Notes under the pieces: generated by a model | The model's database searches: none | Told to the model about the DNA's origin: nothing | The model's input: only the letters and a program-made list of their open reading frames with translations | NCBI GenBank assembly: GCA_002270465.1 | Contig: NQOF01000006.1 | Coordinates: forward strand, 1 to 64,000 | DNA from: Blautia hominis | Lineage (GTDB): Bacteria; Bacillota; Clostridia; Lachnospirales; Lachnospiraceae | DNA length: 64,000 nucleotides | Reading direction: 5' to 3' | Made by a program: the position numbers and the translations under genes | Part shown: one piece after another, positions 1 through 7,310 of the stretch | Layout of the letters: each line of letters starts with the position of its first letter | Position numbering within the stretch: position 1 is the stretch's first letter

Positions 1-120
1 TGAGATATCCCATTCTATAAAGAAGTAAGACCCCTTGAAGACGACGAGGTGGATAGGGCAGAGGTGGAAGTGCAGCAATGTATGGAGCTGACTGCTACTA
101 ATCGGTCGAGGGCTTGACCT
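1..120 (+). rRNA. 23S ribosomal RNA, 3' end (partial)
   Basis: The first ~120 bases match the conserved 3' end of bacterial 23S rRNA, including the stretch reading ACTGCTACTAATCGGTCGAG and the closing GGGCTTGACC. The gene begins before the window. No 5S rRNA is recognisable in the next 150 bases; an AT-rich spacer and a tRNA gene follow. The exact 3' end is uncertain by a few bases. Confidence 0.93.
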
Positions 121-224
121 AAGCACGGAAGTGCGAACGGCGGGTAAGAAAAAAAGGTTTTTGTGTTTTGTATATGCGGTTTTGAAGGTATATTTCAAAA
201 AATAGATTTTTTTGAAAAAAAGTC

Positions 225-252
225 TTGAAAGAAAAAAGATTTTATGTATAAT
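225..252 (+). promoter_or_regulatory. Promoter of tRNA-Trp
   Basis: TTGAAA (225-230), 16 bp spacer, TATAAT (247-252), with the tRNA starting 14 bases after the -10 box. It indicates that the tRNA can be transcribed independently of the rRNA operon. Confidence 0.7.
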
Positions 253-266
253 AATAGATAGTATAT

Positions 267-337
267 AGGGGATTAGTTCAATGGTAGAGCACCGGTCTCC
301 AAAACCGTCGATGGGGGTTCGAATCCCTCATCCCCTG
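267..337 (+). tRNA. tRNA-Trp (anticodon CCA)
   Basis: A 71-base cloverleaf: acceptor arm AGGGGAT (267-273) pairs with ATCCCCT (330-336), discriminator G337; anticodon loop CTCCAAA (297-303) gives CCA for tryptophan; T arm GGGGGTTCGAATCCCTC-like. The last base pair of the anticodon stem (C292 against T308) looks mismatched by hand folding. No CCA is encoded. Confidence 0.95.
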
Positions 338-341
338 TTAG

Positions 342-368
342 AAAAGCCTTGTAAATAGGGGCTTTTTT
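342..368 (+). terminator. Intrinsic terminator after tRNA-Trp
   Basis: AAAAGCC pairs with GGCTTTT across an 11-base loop and runs into a T tract, five bases after the tRNA. Confidence 0.8.
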
Positions 369-393
369 CAGTTTAGAGAGAAAAAGGTAATCA

Positions 394-405
394 GAACATT
401 TGTTC
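394..405. promoter_or_regulatory. LexA-like box
   Basis: GAACATTTGTTC is a perfect 12-bp match to the GAAC-N4-GTTC pattern of Gram-positive LexA operators. A ribosome-site-like GAAAGGAGAGG (421-431) and only a four-codon ORF (ATG ACA GAA TAA, 443-454) follow before a terminator, so whatever gene it controlled may be lost or may be a leader peptide. Confidence 0.4.
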
Positions 406-449
406 TTTGAGAATAAGCAAGAAAGGAGAGGTTCTTGCGCATATGACAG

Positions 450-511
450 AATAAGTAGCAATATAAGAGTAAGGAGAGACGCTTATTTTTATATTACTAC
501 TTATTTTTTTT
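450..511 (+). terminator. Intrinsic terminator, long stem
   Basis: A 17-base arm (450-466, AATAAGTAGCAATATAA) pairs with 489-505 with one mismatch and is followed by a run of T. It separates the LexA-like box at 394 from the next promoter at 528. Confidence 0.7.
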
Positions 512-527
512 GTTTGTTTGAATCGTC

Positions 528-556
528 TTGACATGCGAACATATACTCGATATAAT
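528..556 (+). promoter_or_regulatory. Consensus sigma-A promoter with LexA-like sites
   Basis: TTGACA (528-533), 17 bp spacer, TATAAT (551-556): both hexamers are perfect. The spacer carries CGAACATATACTCG (535-548) and AGAACATACATTCG lies at 570-583. Both resemble the Gram-positive LexA site CGAACATATGTTCG with a few mismatches, which suggests SOS-type repression. The first AUG with a ribosome site downstream is at 600. Confidence 0.75.
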
Positions 557-599
557 TAGAATACAAAACAGAACATACATTCGAGAAAGGGCGAAGCTT

Positions 600-770
600 A
601 TGAGGAATATATCATTTGAGAATCATAATGCGTACTTACTATACCAAGCAGTATCTGAATATTTTCCAAACGTACATGGTGAAATAACGGTACGATATGC
701 ATTATACCTGTATTATAAAATTCACCCGGAAGAAAGACCAGCAACCTATAAAAAATATAAGACTGCATGA
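600..770 (+). CDS. Small hypothetical protein (56 aa)
   Basis: Function not recognised. The 56-residue product is rich in tyrosine, has no signal peptide and no clear membrane segment. I chose the ATG at 600 because GAGAAAGG lies just upstream and because a longer reading frame from 528 would start inside the promoter. It follows a perfect sigma-A promoter with two LexA-like boxes, so it may be damage-inducible (inference). The next ORF, an IS110 transposase fragment, starts 22 bases downstream with its own ribosome site. It could be a remnant of a longer gene broken by the insertion element. Confidence 0.45.
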   Translation: MRNISFENHNAYLLYQAVSEYFPNVHGEITVRYALYLYYKIHPEERPATYKKYKTA

Positions 771-792
771 GATTGCTTGAAGGAGAATATAA

Positions 793-1308
793 ATGTCTGC
801 AGTGCACATGTTTGATACATATAATACACCAAATTATGAGGAACACAAAAAATGTCTGGAGATACCATATGCAGAAAATATCTTGCAGATCAAGGGTGTA
901 GGTGAGAATATCTTGGCTGGAATCCTTGCAGAAATGGGGGATATCAGCAGATTTGATGATGTGAAAGAAATTCAGAAGTTAAGTGGGATGGGACTTGTTG
1001 CATGCAGCTCAGGTAAACATAAAGGACAGACAAAGATCAGTCATAGAGGACGAAAACGGTTGGGATACTGGCTGTTCCAGGCGGCAAAGTCGGCAGTTGT
1101 GCATGCATCGGAGTTCAAACAGCTGCATGTGTATTACACAACACGAGTCAATGATCCATTAAAAAAGATGCAGTCCCTGATTGTAACAGCGTGCAAAATA
1201 CTGAGGGTAATCTATACGATTCTAAAGACAGGGACGACATATGATCCGCTAAAACTCTTGAAGGACATCAAACATCCAGCAAATGTATCGGCACAGGCAG
1301 CTGCATAG
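793..1308 (+). pseudogene. IS110-family transposase, C-terminal fragment
   Basis: The 171 residues match the C-terminal Transposase_20 (IS116/IS110/IS902) domain: a helix-hairpin-helix-like KGVGENILAGILAEMGDI (about residues 34-51), then LSGMGLVACSSGKHKG (about 63-78) with the conserved serine region, then ISHRGRKRLGYWLFQAA. Full-length family members are about 400 aa and begin with a DEDD RuvC-like catalytic domain, which is absent here, so this copy cannot be autonomous. It has a ribosome site (TTGAAGGAGAA) before the ATG at 793, which may be coincidental. It marks the start of the accessory stretch. Confidence 0.85.
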
Positions 1309-1803
1309 AAACAGAATAGGAACCATATATTCCAGAGCCTTACCGAGCCGCTGACAGCAAGTTTCGGAGGCTGGGCAGGGTTCTGGAACAGAAACCCGTA
1401 AAGGATGGAGTCTGGAACGGACAACATCCGCATAAAGGCCAACTGGAGTCTATGGTGGTATAGCGTCCACTGAGTTAATCAGTACCATTATAGAAGAAGG
1501 CAGGTCGGTAACGATCAAATAAAAACAAGAGCTGTAGCTGGCACTCAGTGTATGATAGATGGGACGAAGGAAGTTGGGACACGATCCCCATAGACACGGA
1601 AGGTTCATCATCATAGTTGAACAGAGGAAAAATAGCCTTTATAGAGCAAACAATAGGATGATTTTAAAGCTATACCCATTTTTCAGCTATTCGGTACTTG
1701 ATACCACGATATCCATCACTATCGGCTTTGTTTTAGAGGTAAAAAAAAACGTCAAAGCCAGTAAAATCAATAGATTTAGGCTTGACAGAATAGGAAGATA
1801 AAA
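1309..1803 (+). other. Non-coding stretch behind IS110 fragment
   Basis: No convincing gene. An 80-codon frame at 1559-1801 lacks a ribosome site and reads as low-complexity basic sequence. A pair CACTGAGT (around 1468) / ACTCAGTG (around 1541) could form a stem. Some IS110/IS1111 elements carry their guide (bridge) RNA in a flanking non-coding end, so part of this may be such a remnant, but I cannot show it. Confidence 0.35.
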
Positions 1804-2472
1804 ATGAAATTAATAATTAAAATTATGTTAGTGGCAATACCACCAATTTTTACGGGTATTATAACATTTTGGATCACCAAATATAAATACCATAAGGACA
1901 GACCACTGAGTAGATATGAAATTGCTTATAATAGAGTTTATTATCCATTATTTAGCTATTTAATAAAAATGGAACTTAAAAAGGTAAAACGAGAAGATTA
2001 TATAAAAATCATAGACTATGCTACTCCACGGATAATAAAATATGAAAAATATATAGATAGAAGTACATATAAAACCTTTTTAAATTTTCAAAAAGTTTTA
2101 GAAAAAAATGGTAACATAAGACCTGCTTATAATTTGTTTGAAAAAAATATAATTTACTTTAATTCCAAAATAAGAATTCATTTAGGATATCTTGAAACAG
2201 GAAGTTTATTAAGATATAAATATTTAAGCTTTTGGGACAAATGTAGATTAAATCTAATTATATTGGGAGGAGTTGGATATTCATCCATAGCTTGTAAAAT
2301 AATATTAAGCGGGTCAGGTATTCCTTATGAAAACATTATACTTAGAGTAAATTCCTATATTTTTTCTGCGTGTTTGATTTTTATTATTGTTTTTTCTGTA
2401 TTGATTATTGCCAATACTTTTTTTAATTTATTTAGTTCACTTGTCGACAAAATAAAAAAACAGGGTGGTTGA
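1804..2472 (+). CDS. Hypothetical membrane protein (222 aa)
   Basis: Not recognised as a named family. One hydrophobic segment lies at about residues 4-25 and two more at about 150-172 and 183-210, with a basic, probably cytoplasmic, middle of about 120 residues rich in Lys, Tyr and Ile. The gene is markedly AT-rich compared with the backbone genes from 9 kb onward, as expected for horizontally acquired DNA. The start ATG at 1804 has a weak GAAGATAAAA ribosome site. A TM-middle-2TM layout occurs in several defence-associated membrane proteins, but nothing in the neighbourhood supports that role. Confidence 0.6.
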   Translation: MKLIIKIMLVAIPPIFTGIITFWITKYKYHKDRPLSRYEIAYNRVYYPLFSYLIKMELKKVKREDYIKIIDYATPRIIKYEKYIDRSTYKTFLNFQKVLEKNGNIRPAYNLFEKNIIYFNSKIRIHLGYLETGSLLRYKYLSFWDKCRLNLIILGGVGYSSIACKIILSGSGIPYENIILRVNSYIFSACLIFIIVFSVLIIANTFFNLFSSLVDKIKKQGG

Positions 2473-3184
2473 AATTCCCTCGGTATAGACAAAGGCAACG
2501 ATTATACAAAATGTTGTATTGTAGCAAAGAAATGATAAATGGAGTAGCACAAAGTGCTCGTTAGATTTTCTTTACGAGTAGTATGAATTAAAGGCAAATG
2601 ACAAATATAACTGAAAAATTTATGGATAAACTGGCATCATGAAATCGTAACACCAATAAAAATGCCAAATTTGTGCCGATACAAAAAAGTCGAAAAACAA
2701 CGCACAACCGTAAACACAGAAAAAGCCCTTGAATCCCGCATGTACAGCGACCTCAAGGACTTTTTACTCTCTTCAACTGTCAAAAACAGGAATATTCGGT
2801 TGTATAAAGAGGTGTCAAAAACCGGGATAGTAGCTACAGCAGTACCTTATATATTTGTCATGTGATCACCTCTTTAAATATAAAATATTGAAATTTACTG
2901 TTTATTTGAATTGTGATATTGTTTTTTTGGAAAAAATATGATAATATAGTAATATATAATATAAATTATTGTATTAATGAAAACTGACTATAAATAATTT
3001 ATTTATAGTTAGTTTATTGAAATATTTAATGAATTTTGAGAATATACCAAAGTTGTGGACAAATATTAAGTTTGGAAAATCTTCATATATTATTTTTATA
3101 CTATAGAATTGAGGTGTATACCCATGGGAAACGTATGATGTTTTTATAATAACAAGATAACAGATCAAAAATGGGGTGATATTA
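2473..3184. other. AT-rich intergenic stretch with two hairpins
   Basis: No supported gene in 700 bases. A 67-codon frame at 2662-2865 runs through a hairpin (2722-2766: AAGCCCTTGA against TCAAGGACTT with one mismatch, followed by T) that looks like a terminator. A second imperfect inverted repeat lies at 2982-3014 (16-base arms AACTGACTATAAATAA with one mismatch). The rest is AT-rich and probably contains the promoter of the lipoprotein gene. Confidence 0.45.
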
Positions 3185-3850
3185 ATGAAATATCGTAATT
3201 TTTGTGGCTGTTATATATATGTACTAATAATACTTTTATTGACCGCATGTAGTAGTAATGAAAAGTATCGAGAACATAAACGAGCCGTAAATCGGATAAA
3301 GGATCAGACATTTACGGAAGATACTTTTATGGATTTTCTCGTGGATGAATCAGGCTTTAAGGTTGCATCGGGGTTTACTTGGCATATGACAGAAGAAGAA
3401 TTTTTAAATACCGTTTTTGGTGCTGAAACGTTAAATCCTGATAGTGATAAGTTTGATGAATTAAGAAGAGGAACAAATGATAATAATATTACATCTTTAT
3501 CGCCCCCAATTAATATCAGCTTCAAAGATTATGATTGGATAGTTTCACCGGAATTTGTTTTTGATGAGAATAAAAGATTGACACAAATTGCCTATAGATT
3601 TCAATTTCAAGATTCGGAGAAAAGTAAATACATAGATTCGCTTATTCAATTTATAATAGAAATGGATAATAATCCCAATACAATAGCGGAAGAAAGAGAA
3701 TTTGATAATTGGGGTGAGATAAATTGGGATAAACGATTAGCTATAAAATGGACACATAAAAATAAAAATACTGCATTCCGAATCAATTCGACATATTTCC
3801 GTGAGGCTAGGTTTTTCGATTTTATAGTATCGAATGTAAGTACCTATTAA
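3185..3850 (+). CDS. Hypothetical lipoprotein (221 aa)
   Basis: The N-terminus is a lipoprotein signal: basic start MKYRNF, hydrophobic core YVLIILLLT, then lipobox LLTAC with the acylated cysteine near residue 22. The mature part is acidic with Asp- and Asn-rich segments and no domain I recognise. The start is the ATG at 3185 with GGGGTGAT just upstream; a frame-compatible GTG at 3176 falls inside that ribosome site. It lies 25 bases before the secreted cysteine-rich protein gene, so the two are probably one operon of cell-surface or secreted products. Low GC suggests acquisition by transfer. Confidence 0.75.
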   Translation: MKYRNFCGCYIYVLIILLLTACSSNEKYREHKRAVNRIKDQTFTEDTFMDFLVDESGFKVASGFTWHMTEEEFLNTVFGAETLNPDSDKFDELRRGTNDNNITSLSPPINISFKDYDWIVSPEFVFDENKRLTQIAYRFQFQDSEKSKYIDSLIQFIIEMDNNPNTIAEEREFDNWGEINWDKRLAIKWTHKNKNTAFRINSTYFREARFFDFIVSNVSTY

Positions 3851-3875
3851 GGAAATGTGAGAAAAGGAGGTAATT

Positions 3876-4343
3876 ATGAGTAGAAAAATTTTATTGCCTT
3901 TTTTAACAGCAATAGTAATGTGCCTTTCATCGAATTTAGTATATGCAGAATCGAATACTTCCGGTTGGACATTAAGTGAGGAATCAAAGGAGGAAGAGGC
4001 TTATTATCTCGAGAGAGGTGGTAGGACACTTGATGAACTAGAAACAGAGGTTGATTGGAAGTCTTTATTAGGAATAGATAAACTTATATCACCTCGGACA
4101 CTTTGCATAGAATGCGAATATTTTTGTTATACAGTTTGTGCCAGAGATGCATTAGTGGCAGAAGTTTACTATCATGATACATTATTTACCAAAGATTGTA
4201 AAGTGACCTGTATACAGAGTAGAGGAGCTTTAATTTGTGATATGGGACATTTAAATGAATGGTTCGGGTATCATCACTGTTGGGAAGTACATACAAAATG
4301 TAGCGCCGGAAAATACGATGTATGTACAATGAATATTTCTTAA
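3876..4343 (+). CDS. Secreted ten-cysteine protein (155 aa)
   Basis: A Sec signal peptide is clear: basic MSRK, hydrophobic core, cleavage after AYA-like VYA near residue 24. The mature 130 residues have an acidic first half and a cysteine-rich second half with ten Cys: C-x2-C-x3-C-x3-C (about residues 87-97), C-x3-C, one near ICDMGH, HHCW, TKC and DVC. Histidines near HLNEWFGYHHCWEVH could bind metal. An even cysteine number in an exported protein suggests disulfides or a metal cluster. No known family recognised. Ribosome site AAAAGGAGGT is strong. Co-transcribed with the lipoprotein upstream; an intrinsic terminator follows at 4439. Confidence 0.75.
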   Translation: MSRKILLPFLTAIVMCLSSNLVYAESNTSGWTLSEESKEEEAYYLERGGRTLDELETEVDWKSLLGIDKLISPRTLCIECEYFCYTVCARDALVAEVYYHDTLFTKDCKVTCIQSRGALICDMGHLNEWFGYHHCWEVHTKCSAGKYDVCTMNIS

Positions 4344-4438
4344 AGGAAAATATTCATATGGGATTACTGTAAAAAAATATAGTGTTTATGTGTAGTGTAA
4401 TAAAAAAATTCATCAAAAGTTAATATGAGTCTGTTGAT

Positions 4439-4471
4439 AAAAGAGTACCTGCATTCACCAGGTACTCTTTT
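4439..4471. terminator. Bidirectional terminator
   Basis: AAAAGAGTACCTG (4439-4451) pairs perfectly with CAGGTACTCTTTT (4459-4471) across a 7-base loop. It lies between the converging secreted-protein gene and the XRE regulator. Confidence 0.85.
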
Positions 4472-4472
4472 A

Positions 4473-4706
4473 TTAAAATAAATTCTCAGTCTTTTCATAT
4501 GGAAGAGGATTATCTGTGAGTCCCAAAAGATAATCTACACTGGTACCATAAAATTTTGCTAAAATAATAATTGATTCAATAGGTATAGACCTTTGACCAC
4601 ATTCATAGCCGGAATAAGTTCGTTGAGCACAATTTAATATCTTTGCAATTTCTGATTGAGATAAATCTTTATCTTCACGCATATTCCGGATTCTCGGAAA
4701 CAACAT
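4473..4706 (-). CDS. XRE-family HTH regulator (77 aa)
   Basis: A single Cro/C1-type helix-turn-helix covers about residues 6-60: IRNMREDKDLSQSEIAKIL, recognition helix region QRTYSGYECGQRSIP and the closing LAKFYGTSVDYLLGLTD typical of small phage- and plasmid-type repressors. The last 15 residues are a short acidic tail. It is transcribed away from the membrane-protein ORF at 4804, and the ~95 bases between the two starts may hold its operator (TAGCTCAAAATGAGCTA, 4760-4776, is a palindrome). Probably an autoregulated repressor of the flanking accessory genes. Confidence 0.85.
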   Translation of the reverse strand: MLFPRIRNMREDKDLSQSEIAKILNCAQRTYSGYECGQRSIPIESIIILAKFYGTSVDYLLGLTDNPLPYEKTENLF

Positions 4707-4803
4707 AGTATCACCCCTTTTGTAAAATAATAATAGAATCCATAGTTAGAATTGAAAATTAGCTCAAAATGAGCTAAAATGATAAAAAGGGGAGGTAAAG
4801 AGA

Positions 4804-5127
4804 GTGAAGAGAATGAGAAAATGGCGTAAAGTATTTTGTACGCTTGTAGTAGTTAGTATGTATAGCTACACTATATTTATTAATTTTATCAGTATTCCAA
4901 CCAAACCTACATGGGATTACTGGTTTGTGACTATTGCCATTTCCATAGGACTGCCTATTTTTTGCGCAGTACAATGGTGGTATATAGAATACTTAGAAAA
5001 TAAGATTGAAAAAATGATGAGAGGAGTAGTTGTTTACTCCTCTTTGTATTTCTTAATAAACTCTTCCAGTTCATCAGTGGTAATTTTCCCATCCCGTAGC
5101 ATATATAAGATTGTATCACCGTATTGA
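4804..5127 (+). CDS. Small membrane protein, tail probably aberrant (107 aa)
   Basis: GTG start with a good AGGGGAGGT site 8 bases upstream. Two hydrophobic segments at about residues 11-30 and 40-60 are followed by a charged YLENKIEKMM stretch. The last ~35 residues are read through the terminator hairpin at 5020-5043 and antisense to the end of the holin gene, which suggests that the natural 3' end was lost by rearrangement. Function unknown. It is divergent from the XRE regulator and could be its target. An overlapping minus-strand frame at 4774-4974 has no ribosome site. Confidence 0.4.
   Translation: MKRMRKWRKVFCTLVVVSMYSYTIFINFISIPTKPTWDYWFVTIAISIGLPIFCAVQWWYIEYLENKIEKMMRGVVVYSSLYFLINSSSSSVVIFPSRSIYKIVSPY
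5009..5043 (-). terminator. Terminator at holin stop codon
   Basis: Perfect 9-base arms AGAGGAGTA (5020-5028) and TACTCCTCT (5035-5043); on the minus strand the hairpin includes the stop codon of the holin gene and is followed, after five bases, by a T run (5010-5014 on the plus strand are A). Confidence 0.6.
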
Positions 5128-5324
5128 TCCAGGGTGCTGAAAGACTGGTTTTTCCATGCCGGATATAATATACCTACTAAGTTAAGGATGGTATTCACCC
5201 AGAAAGTAATTTGTTCTTCTCCAAAGTTAATGAGCGGTTGTCCGATTAATGTGAGACACTGGTTGATGATCACGACCAGTATCATTACGATACTGATATA
5301 TGTATGTGGCTTTATATCTTTCAA
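5034..5324 (-). CDS. Phage holin, SPP1-like family (96 aa)
   Basis: Resembles the small SPP1-type phage holins: N-terminal KPHTYISIV, a hydrophobic segment at about residues 11-30, a second hydrophobic stretch at 40-60 ending in YPAWKNQSFS (family members have a W-KNNSF signature), and a charged C-terminal tail DELEEFIKKYKEE. Holins form membrane pores that release endolysin. The frame opens with TTG at 5324 and has no convincing ribosome site, so the start is uncertain. There is no phage structural gene nearby; this is a remnant or domesticated cassette. A LexA-like box lies about 90 bases upstream (5413-5426). Confidence 0.7.
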   Translation of the reverse strand: MKDIKPHTYISIVMILVVIINQCLTLIGQPLINFGEEQITFWVNTILNLVGILYPAWKNQSFSTLDQYGDTILYMLRDGKITTDELEEFIKKYKEE

Positions 5325-5412
5325 ATTGAATATTTCGATGTGGCGGAGCCACCCTTTATTCCTTTATAGGAAATTTCGATTTTGGGGGCAATAAAAAGAA
5401 ACATACGTTACC

Positions 5413-5426
5413 CGAACATATGTTAG
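5413..5426. promoter_or_regulatory. LexA-like box upstream of holin
   Basis: CGAACATATGTTAG matches the Gram-positive LexA consensus CGAACATATGTTCG at 12 of 14 positions. It lies about 90 bases before the holin start on the minus strand, which fits SOS control of a phage lysis gene. Confidence 0.45.
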
Positions 5427-5464
5427 ATAACGGTGTGTTTGAACATGACTGCATGACGACACAG

Positions 5465-5605
5465 TTAGAAGATATAAAAACCTTCCACACCAGCCTCATC
5501 AGCAAACAGGTCATCTTCATTTAAGAAATAATCCATATACAGAAGTGCATCTTCGCTCATGCGGCGAATGTCCTCGGGTGTTATTCCTTCTGGTGGGTTA
5601 TCCAT
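5465..5605 (-). CDS. Small acidic hypothetical protein (46 aa)
   Basis: The 46-residue product starts MDNPPEGITPEDIRRMSEDA and ends in an acidic, aromatic tail (DEAGVEGFYIF). The frame extends upstream to 5755, but that part reads like untranslated DNA, so I take the ATG at 5605; a GAAGGAGGT site lies about 16 bases before it, farther than usual. The sequence looks like a folded small helical protein and not a random frame. Similar short acidic proteins occur in Lachnospiraceae to my recollection, without known function. A plasmid or phage origin cannot be excluded. Confidence 0.45.
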   Translation of the reverse strand: MDNPPEGITPEDIRRMSEDALLYMDYFLNEDDLFADEAGVEGFYIF

Positions 5606-5885
5606 ATGTTTTTTGCGTAGGACCTCCTTCTCACAATCACTGCTAATGTCCTGATTGTAATGCAAAAAAATAGAAAAAAACGTATAATCAGAAAAATCTG
5701 GCAATACTATAATTAGAAAAGAAAATCGACACGGCAAAAAAACAGCTATCGACAAATATCTTATACATATCTAATTCTTATCAGGAAAATTTATTTTCCA
5801 TAGACACAGAATTTTTTACGCCCTCCTTGGTTTTTATCTTGATCATACATATTCCCTTTATAGGATCCCGCTGACAGAATAAGAT

Positions 5886-6593
5886 TTAGATTTCTAGAGT
5901 CTTATGTGGAAATCGAATTCTGTCCGTATCTGTTGGAATGCCATTCTTCACAGTTTCCCACTGGCCATTACCAAACACTTCATACTGTTTAAAAGCGCAG
6001 GGAACCCCCTGTGCTGAATTCATATCCCTGTTATCCATAAGCTGAAAATGTAAATGAGGAAAAAAGGAATTCCCGGAATGTCCGATTTTACCCAAAACCT
6101 CTCCCCTCTTAACCTTTTGGCCTGCAATAACCTTGATGGAACCGCATTGAAGATGGGCAAACGCCGCATACACGTGTTCGTTATATTTTATGATAATATA
6201 ATTTCCGGCTATGGACTGTATATGATCTTTCCGGGGATTATAAAAATGTGCACTTTTGACAGCAACATACAGGTCTGAAATAAGATGTGCTCTGGATCTT
6301 TCCCTGTGATCATCTTTTGCGTCAACAACTGTGCCATCACAGGGAGCGTAGACATTTTCTCCCCAACAATAGCATTTTTGCAGCGGAACACCAAAAAGTA
6401 AATATTTAAACCAATGCGTTTGATAACTGGGATGACCTCTTCGTTTCCAGTCTACCTGTAAAAAGTCATAAGCGTACCGTGTTCCGAACCGGTTTGTACC
6501 GTGGCTTGGAATCCGTGCTCCGGGGGTGTTGGGAGAGAACCATTCACCTCTCAGTGGGAAGTCCATGATCACAGGTGTGTATTGCTCATTCAT
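5886..6593 (-). CDS. M23-family metallopeptidase (235 aa)
   Basis: A LytM/M23 peptidase fold that hydrolyses peptide bonds in peptidoglycan cross-bridges or related substrates. Metal-ligand motifs are visible: RFGTRYAYDF with the first His/Asp pair region (about residues 31-44), AFAHLQCGSIKV (about 144-155), GHSGNSFFPHLHFQ with the HxH motif (about 172-186). No signal peptide or membrane segment is present, unlike most wall-active M23 enzymes, so export must be non-classical or the substrate internal. It follows the TetR gene by 57 bases with its own ACGGAGGT ribosome site, so it is probably regulated by that TetR repressor. Confidence 0.85.
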   Translation of the reverse strand: MNEQYTPVIMDFPLRGEWFSPNTPGARIPSHGTNRFGTRYAYDFLQVDWKRRGHPSYQTHWFKYLLFGVPLQKCYCWGENVYAPCDGTVVDAKDDHRERSRAHLISDLYVAVKSAHFYNPRKDHIQSIAGNYIIIKYNEHVYAAFAHLQCGSIKVIAGQKVKRGEVLGKIGHSGNSFFPHLHFQLMDNRDMNSAQGVPCAFKQYEVFGNGQWETVKNGIPTDTDRIRFPHKTLEI

Positions 6594-6650
6594 ATTGCAC
6601 CTCCGTAAATTTGGCGTTTTTCTTTTCCGGCCAAGGCTTTAAGCTGCAGA

Positions 6651-7286
6651 TTACAAATTATCTGACGCATAAAATATCTTGCGCAGTTCTGCAAAGTAAT
6701 GATCAAGTTTAGATATGACAGCCTCCCCGTCAATATGAGGCAACGGATTGTTTCTAAAATCCTCTAAGATTTCATCTGTAAATCCAACATTGGACCAGAA
6801 GATAAACTGTTTACATGCATTTATCTCCAATCCTTTTCTGAACAGGCTTTCGTCTATATCATCAAATAGCTTGGGATAGCAGTCTGCATGTTCCTGTTTT
6901 CTTTTATCTTGCAGCTTCTTATTTATCTCTTCGGAATTTGTATCGCGTGAGAGCTTATTGAATTCTAAAATCCAGGGATATTTTTCTGTTAGCTTGAGCT
7001 GCAGAAGATATGACTGCTGTAGTCTGGCGAAAATATCTCTCTCGTTAAAGTCCATTTGTTCAAAATACTCTCTCCTGATCAAATCGGAAAAATAATCATA
7101 AACCACGAAAAAGAGTTGTTGCTTACTGCTGACATAGTGGAACATGAGTGCTTTTGAGATTCCGGCCTCCTTAGCTATGATATTTGTTGAAGCTTTGTCA
7201 TAACCTTGCGAAGAGAATTCTTTTAGGGCTGCATTTAGTATAGCGTCCCTTTTTTGAGGGATCAGCTCTAATAGTTTTACGGGCAT
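6651..7286 (-). CDS. TetR/AcrR-family repressor (211 aa)
   Basis: Residues about 10-57 form the TetR DNA-binding domain: RDAILNAALKEFSSQGYDKA, then helix-turn-helix STNIIAKEAGISKALMFHYV and SSKQQLFFVVYDYF. The remaining 150 residues are a helical ligand-binding domain of unknown specificity. It heads a two-gene operon with the M23 peptidase. Its own promoter carries two near-identical palindromes (7311-7330 and 7344-7363), so autoregulation is likely. The start ATG at 7286 follows AAAAAGGAGATAAC. Family known for drug or envelope-stress ligands; ligand here unknown. Confidence 0.92.
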   Translation of the reverse strand: MPVKLLELIPQKRDAILNAALKEFSSQGYDKASTNIIAKEAGISKALMFHYVSSKQQLFFVVYDYFSDLIRREYFEQMDFNERDIFARLQQSYLLQLKLTEKYPWILEFNKLSRDTNSEEINKKLQDKRKQEHADCYPKLFDDIDESLFRKGLEINACKQFIFWSNVGFTDEILEDFRNNPLPHIDGEAVISKLDHYFAELRKIFYASDNL

Positions 7287-7310
7287 TGTTATCTCCTTTT
7301 TGATGACGAT

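Noticed and set aside
528-599. Upstream extension of the 56-aa ORF to position 528
   Set aside because: The extension would be translated from the -35 box of the promoter that drives the gene.
1559-1801. 80-codon ORF behind the IS110 fragment
   Set aside because: No ribosome site, basic low-complexity product and no recognisable fold.
2722-2766. Hairpin considered as a mobile-element end
   Set aside because: Only a terminator-like stem with a T run is present; no inverted partner or direct repeat was found nearby.
2662-2865. 67-codon ORF
   Set aside because: It runs through a terminator-like hairpin and has no ribosome site or domain.
4774-4974. Minus-strand 66-codon ORF opposite the small membrane protein
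   Set aside because: No ribosome site; the plus-strand frame has one and encodes plausible membrane segments.
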